12,618 nucleotides of DNA from Candidatus Aminicenantes bacterium UBA4085 (GTDB lineage Bacteria > Acidobacteriota > Aminicenantia > Aminicenantales > UBA4085): assembly GCA_002383325.1 (NCBI GenBank), contig DFYJ01000107.1:1-12618 (forward strand). Reading direction: 5' to 3'. Of the stretch, positions 1 through 6,203 are shown in pieces. The translations under genes and the position numbers were made by a program. The stretch's first letter is position 1, and each line of letters begins with the position of its first letter. The notes below the pieces were generated by a model. The model had not been told where the DNA came from and made no database searches. It saw only the letters and a list, made by a program, of their open reading frames with translations.

Positions 1-2
1 TG

Positions 3-413
3 AAGGCTGCGGAAGCGTCCGAGCCGCCGCCCGTGCCCAGGCCCCCGGTCCTGCGGCCCGGACACGACCCGCGCCTCGGTCCCGCGCCCGGCGGCCGTCC
101 CCCCGTCGGTCACGGACCCGGGCCTCACCCTCAGGGCGGCCCGCATCTCCAGAAGAAGATGCACCCCCCGACCGACACCTCCGCCGAAAGCTATTACTAC
201 CTCAAGCAGATGAGCAAGAAGACCCCCATGGCGGTGGTCTTCGCCGACGGCGAGCGGATCGACGGGTACATCGAGTGGTACGACCGGTCCTGCATCAAGC
301 TCAACCGCGACGGCGCTCCCAATCTGCTGGTCTACAAGCACGCCATCAAGTACCTCTACAAGCTGGATGAGGGCAAGGAAGGCGGCGAAGGTGAGCCGGA
401 CGAGCGACGATGA
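3..413 (+). CDS. hfq: Hfq-like Sm-fold RNA-binding protein with Pro/Gly-rich N-terminal region (5' partial)
   Basis: Likely an RNA chaperone of the Hfq/Sm family, forming ring oligomers that help small RNAs pair with mRNAs in the cytoplasm. The core runs from about nucleotide 186 to 365: a short helix ([11 protein letters not shown]), the Sm1-like strands ([21 protein letters not shown]) and the Hfq-type Sm2 signature VYKHAI (332-347), close to the YKHAI of known Hfq proteins. Before the core lies at least 50 residues rich in Pro, Gly, His and Arg, probably disordered. The frame is open to the window edge, so the start is uncertain. GTG at 33 and ATG at 159 are inside the frame; the ATG has AGAAGAAG directly against it, too close for a normal ribosome site. 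I therefore treat the gene as continuing left of the window. The usual Gln of the Hfq proximal site appears to be Glu or Tyr here. The stop overlaps the pdxA start (ATGA). The fold is confident; true Hfq function is inferred. Confidence 0.8.
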   Translation, partial: KAAEASEPPPVPRPPVLRPGHDPRLGPAPGGRPPVGHGPGPHPQGGPHLQKKMHPPTDTSAESYYYLKQMSKKTPMAVVFADGERIDGYIEWYDRSCIKLNRDGAPNLLVYKHAIKYLYKLDEGKEGGEGEPDERR

Positions 414-1390
414 GCCTGCCCCGCATCGGCGTCACCCTGGGTGACCCGGGCGGCATCGGGCCGGAAATCGTCCTCAAGGCCCTCCTCCGCTGGCCCGAGC
501 TCCCACCGGCCCGGTTCGTCCTTTTCGGCACGTCCGAGCTGCTTCGGCGCGAGGAGCGGGCCCTCGGGATGAGCCTCGAGACGGCCTCTTTCGACGCCGG
601 AAGCGTGGACTCCGAAGCCCGCTTCTCCCTGGCCGAGGTTCCGGTCGGCCCGCTGCCGCTTCGTTATGGCGAGCCGTTGGCCGATTATGGCCGTGCCTCC
701 TTCGCCTTCTTCCAGGCGGCTGTCGAGGCGGCCAGGGCCGGGCGCATCCAGGCCGTCGTCACGGCTCCCATCTCCAAGCTGTCCTGGAGCCTGGCGGGAA
801 TCCCCTACCACGGCCACACCGAGTTTCTGGAAACCATCTACCCGGGCGCTATCATGTCCTTCTGGTCGGAAAAGCTGGTCGTGGCCCTGTTCTCCCACCA
901 CCTGCCCCTGCGCCGAGCCCTCGATCGGCTGGACAAGGCCGCCCTGGTCGAATTCATCGCCACCCTAAGGCGCGGCGTGGAGAAGGCCCGGCCGGGCCTG
1001 CACCACTACCTGGTCGCGGGGATCAATCCCCACGCCGGTGAGAACGGACTCATGGGGCGGGAGGAGATCGAGATCATCGCTCCCGCCGTCGAAGAGGCCC
1101 GGGCGGCCGGGGCGGACATTTCCGGACCTCACCCCCCGGATGTCGTCTTCCGCATGGCCTACGGCCGGCCGCGGCGGATCGTCATCGCCTTGTACCACGA
1201 CCAGGGGCTGATCCCGTTCAAGCTGGAAGCTTTCGACACCGGGGTCAACGCGACCTTGGGCCTGCCTTTCCTGCGCACTTCGCCGGACCACGGCACGGCT
1301 TTTGATATCGCGGGCAAGAACCTGGCTAACCCCCAGAGCATGGCCGAGGCGATCCGCTTGGCAGCCGAGCTGTCACCGGCCGTGCTTTAA
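410..1390 (+). CDS. pdxA: 4-hydroxythreonine-4-phosphate dehydrogenase PdxA
   Basis: Oxidises 4-phosphohydroxy-L-threonine with NAD, using a divalent metal; the product condenses with deoxyxylulose phosphate (PdxJ) to give pyridoxine phosphate in the DXP-dependent vitamin B6 pathway. The protein is 326 residues, against about 329 in E. coli. It opens with [14 protein letters not shown] (residues 7-20). The substrate motif GHTEFLE is at 135-141, with His136 and Thr137. The three expected metal-ligand histidines fit His164 (HLPLR), His208 (NPHAGE) and His263 (YHDQG). The C-terminal block [16 protein letters not shown] is at 293-308. The ATG overlaps the preceding hfq-like stop by four bases, so translation is probably coupled. 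At its 3' end it runs 18 bases into the opposing smpB gene. Every family hallmark is present, so identity is firm; ligand numbering is by eye. Confidence 0.97.
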   Translation: MSLPRIGVTLGDPGGIGPEIVLKALLRWPELPPARFVLFGTSELLRREERALGMSLETASFDAGSVDSEARFSLAEVPVGPLPLRYGEPLADYGRASFAFFQAAVEAARAGRIQAVVTAPISKLSWSLAGIPYHGHTEFLETIYPGAIMSFWSEKLVVALFSHHLPLRRALDRLDKAALVEFIATLRRGVEKARPGLHHYLVAGINPHAGENGLMGREEIEIIAPAVEEARAAGADISGPHPPDVVFRMAYGRPRRIVIALYHDQGLIPFKLEAFDTGVNATLGLPFLRTSPDHGTAFDIAGKNLANPQSMAEAIRLAAELSPAVL

Positions 1391-1822
1391 AGCAGCCCGG
1401 GCTTCGCGGGCGGTGTCCCGATCCTTGATGGCCGCCCTCTTCTCGTAGAGCTTCTTGCCTTTGGCCAGCCCCAGCTCGACCTTGACCAGGCCCTTGTCGC
1501 TGAACACGATCCTGGTCGGGATCAGGGTCAGGCCGCGCTCCTTGATCTTGCCTGTCAGCCGCCGGATCTCGCGCCGGTGGAGGAGGAGCTTGCGGGACCG
1601 GAGCGGATCGTGGTTGAAGATGTTGGCCCCCTCATAGGGGCTGATGTGAAGGTGGAAGAGGATGATCTCCGAGCCTTTGACGTCGGCGAAGCTGTCCTTC
1701 ATGGAGATCCGGCCTTCGCGAATCGACTTGACCTCGCTGCCGACGAGGGAGATGCCGGCCTCGATCGTCTCCAGGATCTCGTAGTTGAAGAAGGCCGGCT
1801 TGTTGACCGCGACGACCTTCAT
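1373..1822 (-). CDS. smpB: SsrA-binding protein SmpB
   Basis: Binds tmRNA and carries it to ribosomes stalled on broken mRNAs, starting trans-translation. The 149-residue length is normal. It shows the family pattern in order: NKPAFFNYEILETIEAGISLVGSEVKSIREG (about 7-37), the core with FHLHISPYE (about 56-64), RKLLLHRREI (77-86) and the tail GKKLYEKRAAIKDRDTAREAR (about 121-141), whose basic end enters the ribosome mRNA channel in known structures. The ATG overlaps the stop of the upstream corC-like gene (ATGA on the minus strand), so the two are likely co-translated. The stop lies 18 bases inside convergent pdxA, leaving no room for a separate terminator. No tmRNA gene is seen in this window. 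Confidence 0.97.
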   Translation of the reverse strand: MKVVAVNKPAFFNYEILETIEAGISLVGSEVKSIREGRISMKDSFADVKGSEIILFHLHISPYEGANIFNHDPLRSRKLLLHRREIRRLTGKIKERGLTLIPTRIVFSDKGLVKVELGLAKGKKLYEKRAAIKDRDTAREARAALKHGR

Positions 1823-3090
1823 CGGCTTTTTCCCGCCTCGCCCGCCGGCCGGGGCTCGACCCGGATCAGGCTGATGTGCCGCTTGGCCATCCGCTCCACG
1901 GTGAAGCGGCGGCCGCCGTAGTCCAGGCCGTCCTTCTCCCGCGGGATGCGACCGAACTCGAGCAGGAAGAAGCCGGCCAGGGTGGCGTAATCCGCGCTCT
2001 CCGGCAGGCCCAGCCCGAGCTTCTCGTTGAGGTCCTTGATCGAGGCCGCCCCCTTGATGGCCCAGCCGCCGTCCGGAAGGGGCGCCCAGCCTTCCTCCTC
2101 CTTGACGTCGTACTCGTCCTGGATATCGCCGACGATCTCCTCGATCAGGTCCTCCAGGGTCACGATGCCTTCCATGTTCCCGAACTCGTCGATAACGAAA
2201 GCCAGGTGCACGGCGTTCTCCCGCATCTGGACCAGGGCGCTCTCGACCGAGGCCGACTCGGGGATGTAATAGGGCTTGCGCAGGAAGCGGGGGAGGTCGA
2301 TCGGCTCCCGGCGGATAAGGAAAGGGATGACGTCCTTGCTGTGGATGAGGCCCTCGATATGGTCCAGGCGGCCCCGGCAGACCGGGTAACGGGAGAATTC
2401 CTCGCCCAGGATCGTCTCCAGGATCTGCTCCTGGGAAGAATGGATGTCCAGGGCCTTGATCCGCGGCCGCGGGGTCATGATGTCCCGGATCGGGCGCGAG
2501 GCCAGGTCGAGGATGCCGGAGATCATCTGCTTGCGGAAGGCCGACATGCCCTGCACCCCCGTGGTCAGGAAGACCTTGGTCTCCTCCTCGGAGATGGACT
2601 TGGCCAGGCTGGGCGAGTGCTCGCGCGACTTGCGGAAGAGGAGGCTGGAAAGGAAAGTGAAGGCCTTGGCCAGAGGGAACAGCAGAATCATGATCCCGCG
2701 CAGCGGGCGGGCGACGAGAAAGGCCAGCTTGTGCGGATGATAGGCGGCATAGATCTTGGGGTTGATCTCGCTGAAGAAGAGGAGAACGACCGTGGTCAGG
2801 GCGGTGGACAGGAGGATGACCTGAGGGTTTCCGGGCAGGAGCAGGGAGATGATGTAGGTAGCCAGCGAGGCGGCGGCGGCGTTGACCAGAGTGTTGCCGA
2901 TGAGGATCGTCGTGATCAGGTCATCCAAGCGGGCCAGCATGCGCCGGACCAGTCCGGCCCGGCGGGAGCCGTTCTTCTCCAGGTACTCCAGGGTGTAGGG
3001 GTTGGAGGCCACGAAGGCGGTTTCCGACGAGGAGAAGAAGGCGCTCAACAGGAGGCAGGCAAGGAACAGGAGAACCGGAACGAGGGTCAT
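1819..3090 (-). CDS. CorC/HlyC-family membrane protein: CNNM (DUF21) domain, CBS pair, transporter-associated domain
   Basis: Member of the CNNM/CorC (HlyC-like) family, thought to sit in the inner membrane and export or sense Mg2+ and related divalent ions; the historical label 'hemolysin' is misleading. The 423 residues contain a CNNM domain (1 to about 155) with hydrophobic segments near 2-20, 58-85, 91-113 and 121-152. It carries the family-typical FFSSSETAFVASNP (18-31) and SEINPK (107-112), a variant of the usual GEIIPK. Then come CBS1 (about 201-262, DIMTPR), CBS2 (about 272-325, ending TLEDLIEEIVGDIQDEYD) and a CorC_HlyC domain (about 338-415). The start follows carD by ten bases with a GAGGG site upstream. 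The 3' end overlaps smpB by ATGA. In many bacteria a related gene (ybeX/corC) lies beside ybeY; no ybeY is present here. The ion specificity is not shown by the sequence. Confidence 0.93.
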   Translation of the reverse strand: MTLVPVLLFLACLLLSAFFSSSETAFVASNPYTLEYLEKNGSRRAGLVRRMLARLDDLITTILIGNTLVNAAAASLATYIISLLLPGNPQVILLSTALTTVVLLFFSEINPKIYAAYHPHKLAFLVARPLRGIMILLFPLAKAFTFLSSLLFRKSREHSPSLAKSISEEETKVFLTTGVQGMSAFRKQMISGILDLASRPIRDIMTPRPRIKALDIHSSQEQILETILGEEFSRYPVCRGRLDHIEGLIHSKDVIPFLIRREPIDLPRFLRKPYYIPESASVESALVQMRENAVHLAFVIDEFGNMEGIVTLEDLIEEIVGDIQDEYDVKEEEGWAPLPDGGWAIKGAASIKDLNEKLGLGLPESADYATLAGFFLLEFGRIPREKDGLDYGGRRFTVERMAKRHISLIRVEPRPAGEAGKSR

Positions 3091-3100
3091 GGCCGAACCC

Positions 3101-3619
3101 TCACGATTCGAGGCCGGGCTTGACGTCCTTGAAGCAGCTGGCCAGGGTCAGGGTGATCTTGCGCTCGATCTGCGGGGTGGTCAGCGAGGAAGCGGCGGCG
3201 ATTTCGGCGATGATCAGCTCCTTGGCCTTCTCCATCATCTTCTTCTCGCGGAAAGACAGGGGCTTGATCAGGCTCAGGTAGTGGAGGCTCTTAAGGACGG
3301 AGACCATGTCGAAGATGGTCCCCGACTTCATCAGGTTGATGTGTTCCTTGTAGCGGCCCTTCCAATTCATCGAGACCTCGATGGCCCCCTTGCGGAGGTA
3401 GTCGAAGATCTGCTTGACGGTCCGCTCGTTGATCAGCCTGCGGATGCCCATCTCTTCGGCCGACGCCGCCGGAACCATGACCAGGGTGTTGTTGGCTTTG
3501 ATGCGGAGGCAGTAGATGCGGAACTGCTCGCCGTCGTAGGCCTGGTCCTGGACGTCCTCGATGACGCCGAGGCCCTGATTAGGGTAGATGACTCTGTCGC
3601 CGATCTTGAAAGCATCCAT
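3101..3619 (-). CDS. carD: CarD/CdnL-family RNA polymerase-binding transcription regulator
   Basis: CarD/CdnL proteins bind the RNA polymerase beta subunit and stabilise open promoter complexes, especially at rRNA promoters. The 172 residues show the N-terminal Tudor-like RNA polymerase interaction domain (about 1-60), opening with FKIGDRVIYPNQGLGVIE, the usual CarD pattern. A helical DNA-binding domain follows (about 68-160), with NWKGRYKEHINLMKSGTIFDM and LSFREKKMMEKAKELIIAEIA. Trp86 fits the conserved wedge tryptophan that reads the upstream edge of the transcription bubble (alignment by eye). The ATG is fixed by homology: MDAFKIGDRV is the normal beginning. There is no Shine-Dalgarno sequence, and a near-perfect promoter ends only ten bases upstream, so the message may be leaderless. 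It is first in a minus-strand operon with the corC-like gene and smpB. It lacks TRCF helicase domains, so it is not a Mfd fragment. Confidence 0.95.
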   Translation of the reverse strand: MDAFKIGDRVIYPNQGLGVIEDVQDQAYDGEQFRIYCLRIKANNTLVMVPAASAEEMGIRRLINERTVKQIFDYLRKGAIEVSMNWKGRYKEHINLMKSGTIFDMVSVLKSLHYLSLIKPLSFREKKMMEKAKELIIAEIAAASSLTTPQIERKITLTLASCFKDVKPGLES

Positions 3620-3629
3620 GAGAAGGCTT

Positions 3630-3659
3630 ATTATAGCCCATTTTGCCAGGCCGAGTCAA
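3630..3659 (-). promoter_or_regulatory. Sigma-70-type promoter of carD
   Basis: Read on the minus strand, TTGACT (3659-3654) is followed by an 18-base spacer and a perfect TATAAT (3635-3630). The expected transcription start is near 3622-3624, only about three to five bases before the carD ATG at 3619. This is the best promoter match in the window. The short leader and missing ribosome site suggest leaderless translation. The start position is inferred from spacing, not measured. Confidence 0.75.
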
Positions 3660-3681
3660 ACGGCGGGGCTTTGAAACCAGG

Positions 3682-3702
3682 CGCCAAATGACTCATTTGG
3701 CG
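3682..3702. repeat. Perfect 21-base palindrome in the carD/rpmH divergent region
   Basis: The arms CGCCAAATGA and TCATTTGGCG are exact reverse complements around a single central C. The palindrome lies about 20 bases upstream of the rpmH -35 box and about 22 bases upstream of the carD -35 box, so one dimeric regulator bound here could touch both promoters. TTGGCGA recurs at 3707-3713, and a second short palindrome, CGAATATTCG (3711-3720), abuts the rpmH -35. As RNA it would make a 9-base-pair hairpin, but no T-run follows in either direction, so a terminator is less likely than an operator. The cognate protein is unknown. Confidence 0.6.
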
Positions 3703-3722
3703 ATTGTTGGCGAATATTCGGC

Positions 3723-3751
3723 TTGACAGAGAGGGCCGGGTCGATTACCAT
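3723..3751 (+). promoter_or_regulatory. Sigma-70-type promoter of the rpmH operon
   Basis: A perfect -35 TTGACA (3723-3728) is followed by exactly 17 bases and TACCAT (3746-3751), a 4-of-6 match to the -10 consensus. Transcription would start near 3758, giving a leader of about 17 bases that still holds the AAGGA ribosome site (3762-3766) before the rpmH ATG. This promoter would drive rpmH-rnpA-yidD-yidC-jag-mnmE. Confidence 0.7.
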
Positions 3752-3774
3752 AGCGCCTCACAAGGACTCTTCCG

Positions 3775-3909
3775 ATGAAGCCTACGTTCAAACCCAACAA
3801 CCGCAAACGCAAGAAAACCCATGGATTCCTGGTCCGCATGAGCACTCCCGGCGGACAGAAGGTCATCAAGAACCGCCGGGCGAAAGGCAGGAAGCGCCTC
3901 GCCCTTTGA
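3775..3909 (+). CDS. rpmH: Large ribosomal subunit protein bL34
   Basis: Small basic protein of the 50S subunit. Translation from ATG 3775 gives 44 residues: it begins [22 protein letters not shown] (first part of the standard bL34 signature), continues [20 protein letters not shown] and ends AL. The length matches the family (44-47). AAGGA at 3762-3766 lies eight bases before the ATG. The gene is first in the operon behind a good promoter and its stop overlaps the TTG start of rnpA, the usual partner. The +3 relative frame of rnpA is open across the whole gene. Here bL34 is not next to dnaA, although rpmH borders dnaA in many bacteria; carD occupies the divergent side instead. Confidence 0.97.
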   Translation: MKPTFKPNNRKRKKTHGFLVRMSTPGGQKVIKNRRAKGRKRLAL

Positions 3910-4268
3910 AGTCCGAAGCCTATGGTCCTCGCGAGAGGATCCGGTCGAAGAAGGATTTTACCGATCTCTACAAGAGCGGCGGCTGTTTTCGCGGCAAGTA
4001 TTTCAACCTGATCTTTCGGCCGAATGCTCTGGGGTTTTCCCGGATGTCGGCCGTAGCCAGCCGCAGGATCGGCAATGCCGTGGCGCGTAACAAGGCCCGC
4101 CGCCGGGCCCGGGAGCTTTTCCGGCGGCACAAGGATCTGGTACCTGGGACATTGGACATGCTGGTGATCGCGAGGCAGGGAATCGGGGAGGCTTCCTGGG
4201 AGAACCTCCTTGGGCAGTACCGGTCCGCCATGAAGTACGCCGCCCGGAGCCGCCGGCCGGAAGCCTAA
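3906..4268 (+). CDS. rnpA: Ribonuclease P protein component
   Basis: Protein subunit of RNase P, which assists the catalytic RNA in cutting 5' leaders from pre-tRNAs. From TTG 3906 it is 120 residues, a normal size. The hallmark basic helix is [18 protein letters not shown] (about 59-76), matching the RNR motif that contacts the catalytic RNA. The N-terminal [16 protein letters not shown] (10-25) fits the family start, and [19 protein letters not shown] closes the fold. The TTG is chosen for three reasons: it overlaps the rpmH stop (TTGA), AGGAAG lies 11 bases upstream (3889-3894), and no ATG or GTG occurs further upstream in the frame. The frame stays open to a TTG at 3723, but that codon is the promoter's -35 box and would precede the mRNA. 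The gap to yidD is three bases. Confidence 0.95.
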   Translation: MKSEAYGPRERIRSKKDFTDLYKSGGCFRGKYFNLIFRPNALGFSRMSAVASRRIGNAVARNKARRRARELFRRHKDLVPGTLDMLVIARQGIGEASWENLLGQYRSAMKYAARSRRPEA

Positions 4269-4271
4269 CAC

Positions 4272-4481
4272 ATGACTCGCATATTATTGATATTAATAAA
4301 GATATACAAGAAAACCCTGTCGCCCATCATCGGCACGCATTGCCGTTTCTGGCCGACTTGCTCCGACTATACCGCCGAGGCCGTGGCCAAGTACGGTCCC
4401 GGCAAAGGGCTCTACCTAGGGCTCCGGCGCCTTCTCCGCTGCCATCCTTTCCATGCCGGAGGGGTGGATCCTGTGCCGTAA
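4272..4481 (+). CDS. yidD: Membrane protein insertion efficiency factor YidD
   Basis: Small membrane-associated protein (DUF37/haemolytic family) that aids YidC-dependent insertion; its exact role is not known. The 69 residues hold the family core: SPIIGTHCRFWPTCSDYTAEAVAKYG (17-42) and RRLLRCHPFHAGGVDPVP (52-69), with conserved Cys24, Cys30 and Cys57. The first 15 residues form a hydrophobic and basic amphipathic helix. That helix is encoded by a run of codons very unlike the rest of the window: four ATA and two TTA within codons 4-11, so only two of 25 bases (4281-4305) are G or C. It sits three bases after rnpA and 12 bases before yidC, the classical order. Confidence 0.97.
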   Translation: MTRILLILIKIYKKTLSPIIGTHCRFWPTCSDYTAEAVAKYGPGKGLYLGLRRLLRCHPFHAGGVDPVP

Positions 4482-4493
4482 AAGAGGTCATGC

Positions 4494-6203
4494 ATGGATA
4501 CCAAGCGCTTGATAGCGGCCATCGTATTGTCCGTGGTGGTTCTGTTCGGCTACCAGTTCCTGTTCACCAAGAAAGCGCCCGAGACCCAGGCCGTGAATCC
4601 GGCCGCCTCCCCCGCTGCTGCGTCTCCAACCGCTGCTCAGGGTGGAGCGCCCGCGGTCCAGCCTCCGGCCGTCCAGACCGGTGCGGCGGGGGTCGCTGAG
4701 AATCCCCCGGCGACGGATGCCCCCCCGGCCCAAGCCGCCGCGGCCTCCTCCGAGATCAAGACCCGGGTCGACACCTCCCTATTCGAAGCCGTCTGGAGCA
4801 ACAAGGGCGGCGTTCTTCTCAGCTGGAAGCTCAAAAAGCACCTGGACGAGAAGAAACAGCCCCTGGAGCTTGTGCCGCGGATTACGGACACTCTAGGCGT
4901 CCATCCCTTCAGCTTGCTGGAGGAAGCCGACGGCACGGTCCCGGCCATAGACTTCGCCGCGATCCAGGCCAACCCCCTGAACGTCTCCCTCTATGAGATC
5001 GAAGGAAGCGAGCTCGTACTCAGGGACGGCCAGAAAGGCTCCCTCCGGTTCCGCTATTCCGACGGCCAGGGGTTGGAGGTCGAAAAGGCTTTCACCTTCA
5101 CAGGCGGCGAATATTCGTTTCAGGTGGATATCAAGGTGTTGCGGGGCGGCAAGGCTGTCGAACCCCGCGTCCTGTGGGGGCCCGGAATCGGCAATCCCTC
5201 CGCAGAGGAGATCAAGAAGAGCTTCGGCGGCGGCGGCGGCATGACCGCCCTGGCCGGCAAGAATCTCTATCGGGTGGACGAGCGCAGGTTCAAGCCCGAA
5301 AAAAGCGTCCTCAACTATCTGGACTGGGCCGCCTACGACGATAACTACTTCTGCGCCTTATTCGTCCCGGCCACCCAGCCGGGAGCGGCGGCCCTGGTCC
5401 GCAGGGACGTCGAGAAGTCGGCTTACTATTTCCTGGCCGCAAGCCGGCCCCGGCAGGTCTTTCTGGGCCCCAAGGAGTTCGACCGGCTGGCCGACTTCGG
5501 GCTTAATGCCAAAAAGCTCATGCGCTTCGGCACCTTCGGGATCTTCGCCGAGGGGCTCTTCATCACCATCCGGGCCATCCACAAGGCCGTTCCCAACTGG
5601 GGCTGGTCGATCATCATCCTGACCCTGCTGATCAAGATCATCTTCTTCCCCCTGACTTACAGCTCGACCAAGTCCATGGCCAAGATGGCCGACCTGCAGC
5701 CCAAGATCAAGGCCCTGCGCAACAAGTACAAGAAGTCCAAGACCGACATCGACGAGCGGCGGAAGATGAACGAAGAGATGATGGCCCTGTATAAGCAGAA
5801 TGGGGTCAATCCCGCCGGCGGCTGCCTGCCGATCCTCATCCAGATTCCCTTCTTCTTCGGCATCTTCAAGATGTTGCAGTCGGCCATCGAGTTCCGGCAC
5901 AGCCCCTGGATGCTGTGGATCGGCGACCTCTCGGTCAAGGATCCCACCTACGTCACCCCCATCCTGATGGGCGTCACCCAGTTCATCAGCCAGAAAATGA
6001 CGCCGAGCACGGCCGATCCGAGCCAGACCAAGATGATGCTGCTGATGCCCGTCATCATGACCTTCTTCTTCCTGAACTTCCAAAGCGGTCTGATCCTCTA
6101 CTGGCTGACTTCGAATGTTCTCCAGATCGGCCAGCAGGCTCTGATGAACAGCTTGATGCACCGCAAAAAAGGCGAGAGCAATGGAAAATCAAGAAAAAAG
6201 TGA
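4494..6203 (+). CDS. yidC: Membrane protein insertase YidC
   Basis: Inner-membrane insertase of the YidC/Oxa1/Alb3 family, acting alone or with SecYEG. The 569 residues have the Gram-negative layout: an N-terminal membrane anchor (6-24), an Ala/Pro/Gln-rich linker (about 28-86), a large periplasmic P1 domain (about 88-345), then the five-helix insertase core (about 347-553). The core includes NWGWSIIILTLLIKIIFFPLT (368-388), YSSTKSMAKMADLQPKIKALR, NPAGGCLPILIQIPFF (439-454) and a basic tail ending KSRKK. The charged residue in the membrane groove, Arg366 in E. coli, is Lys381 here, which keeps the charge. A run of glycine codons (five GGC near 5226-5240) sits in P1. ATG 4494 has AAGAGG upstream. 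The last 23 bases overlap jag in another frame. Confidence 0.97.
   Translation: MDTKRLIAAIVLSVVVLFGYQFLFTKKAPETQAVNPAASPAAASPTAAQGGAPAVQPPAVQTGAAGVAENPPATDAPPAQAAAASSEIKTRVDTSLFEAVWSNKGGVLLSWKLKKHLDEKKQPLELVPRITDTLGVHPFSLLEEADGTVPAIDFAAIQANPLNVSLYEIEGSELVLRDGQKGSLRFRYSDGQGLEVEKAFTFTGGEYSFQVDIKVLRGGKAVEPRVLWGPGIGNPSAEEIKKSFGGGGGMTALAGKNLYRVDERRFKPEKSVLNYLDWAAYDDNYFCALFVPATQPGAAALVRRDVEKSAYYFLAASRPRQVFLGPKEFDRLADFGLNAKKLMRFGTFGIFAEGLFITIRAIHKAVPNWGWSIIILTLLIKIIFFPLTYSSTKSMAKMADLQPKIKALRNKYKKSKTDIDERRKMNEEMMALYKQNGVNPAGGCLPILIQIPFFFGIFKMLQSAIEFRHSPWMLWIGDLSVKDPTYVTPILMGVTQFISQKMTPSTADPSQTKMMLLMPVIMTFFFLNFQSGLILYWLTSNVLQIGQQALMNSLMHRKKGESNGKSRKK

Noticed and set aside
1876..3123. Plus-strand open frame of 415 codons opposite the corC-like gene
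   Set aside because: It mirrors a clear CNNM-CBS protein; its translation is a low-complexity Asp/Gln/Arg-rich shadow with no domain.
3682..3702. Palindrome as a bidirectional transcription terminator
   Set aside because: No T-run follows the stem on either strand, and it sits upstream of two diverging promoters where no transcript ends.
3723..3905. RnpA beginning at TTG 3723 with a 61-residue extension
   Set aside because: That TTG is part of the -35 box and lies upstream of the predicted transcription start; the extension contains no ATG or GTG start.
4568..4755. Ala/Pro-rich low-complexity stretch in yidC as a possible insertion
   Set aside because: Such linkers between the first membrane segment and the P1 domain are normal in diderm YidC proteins.
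5358..6161. Minus-strand open frame of 267 codons opposite yidC
   Set aside because: Antisense shadow caused by high GC at third positions; the YidC core is unmistakable on the other strand.
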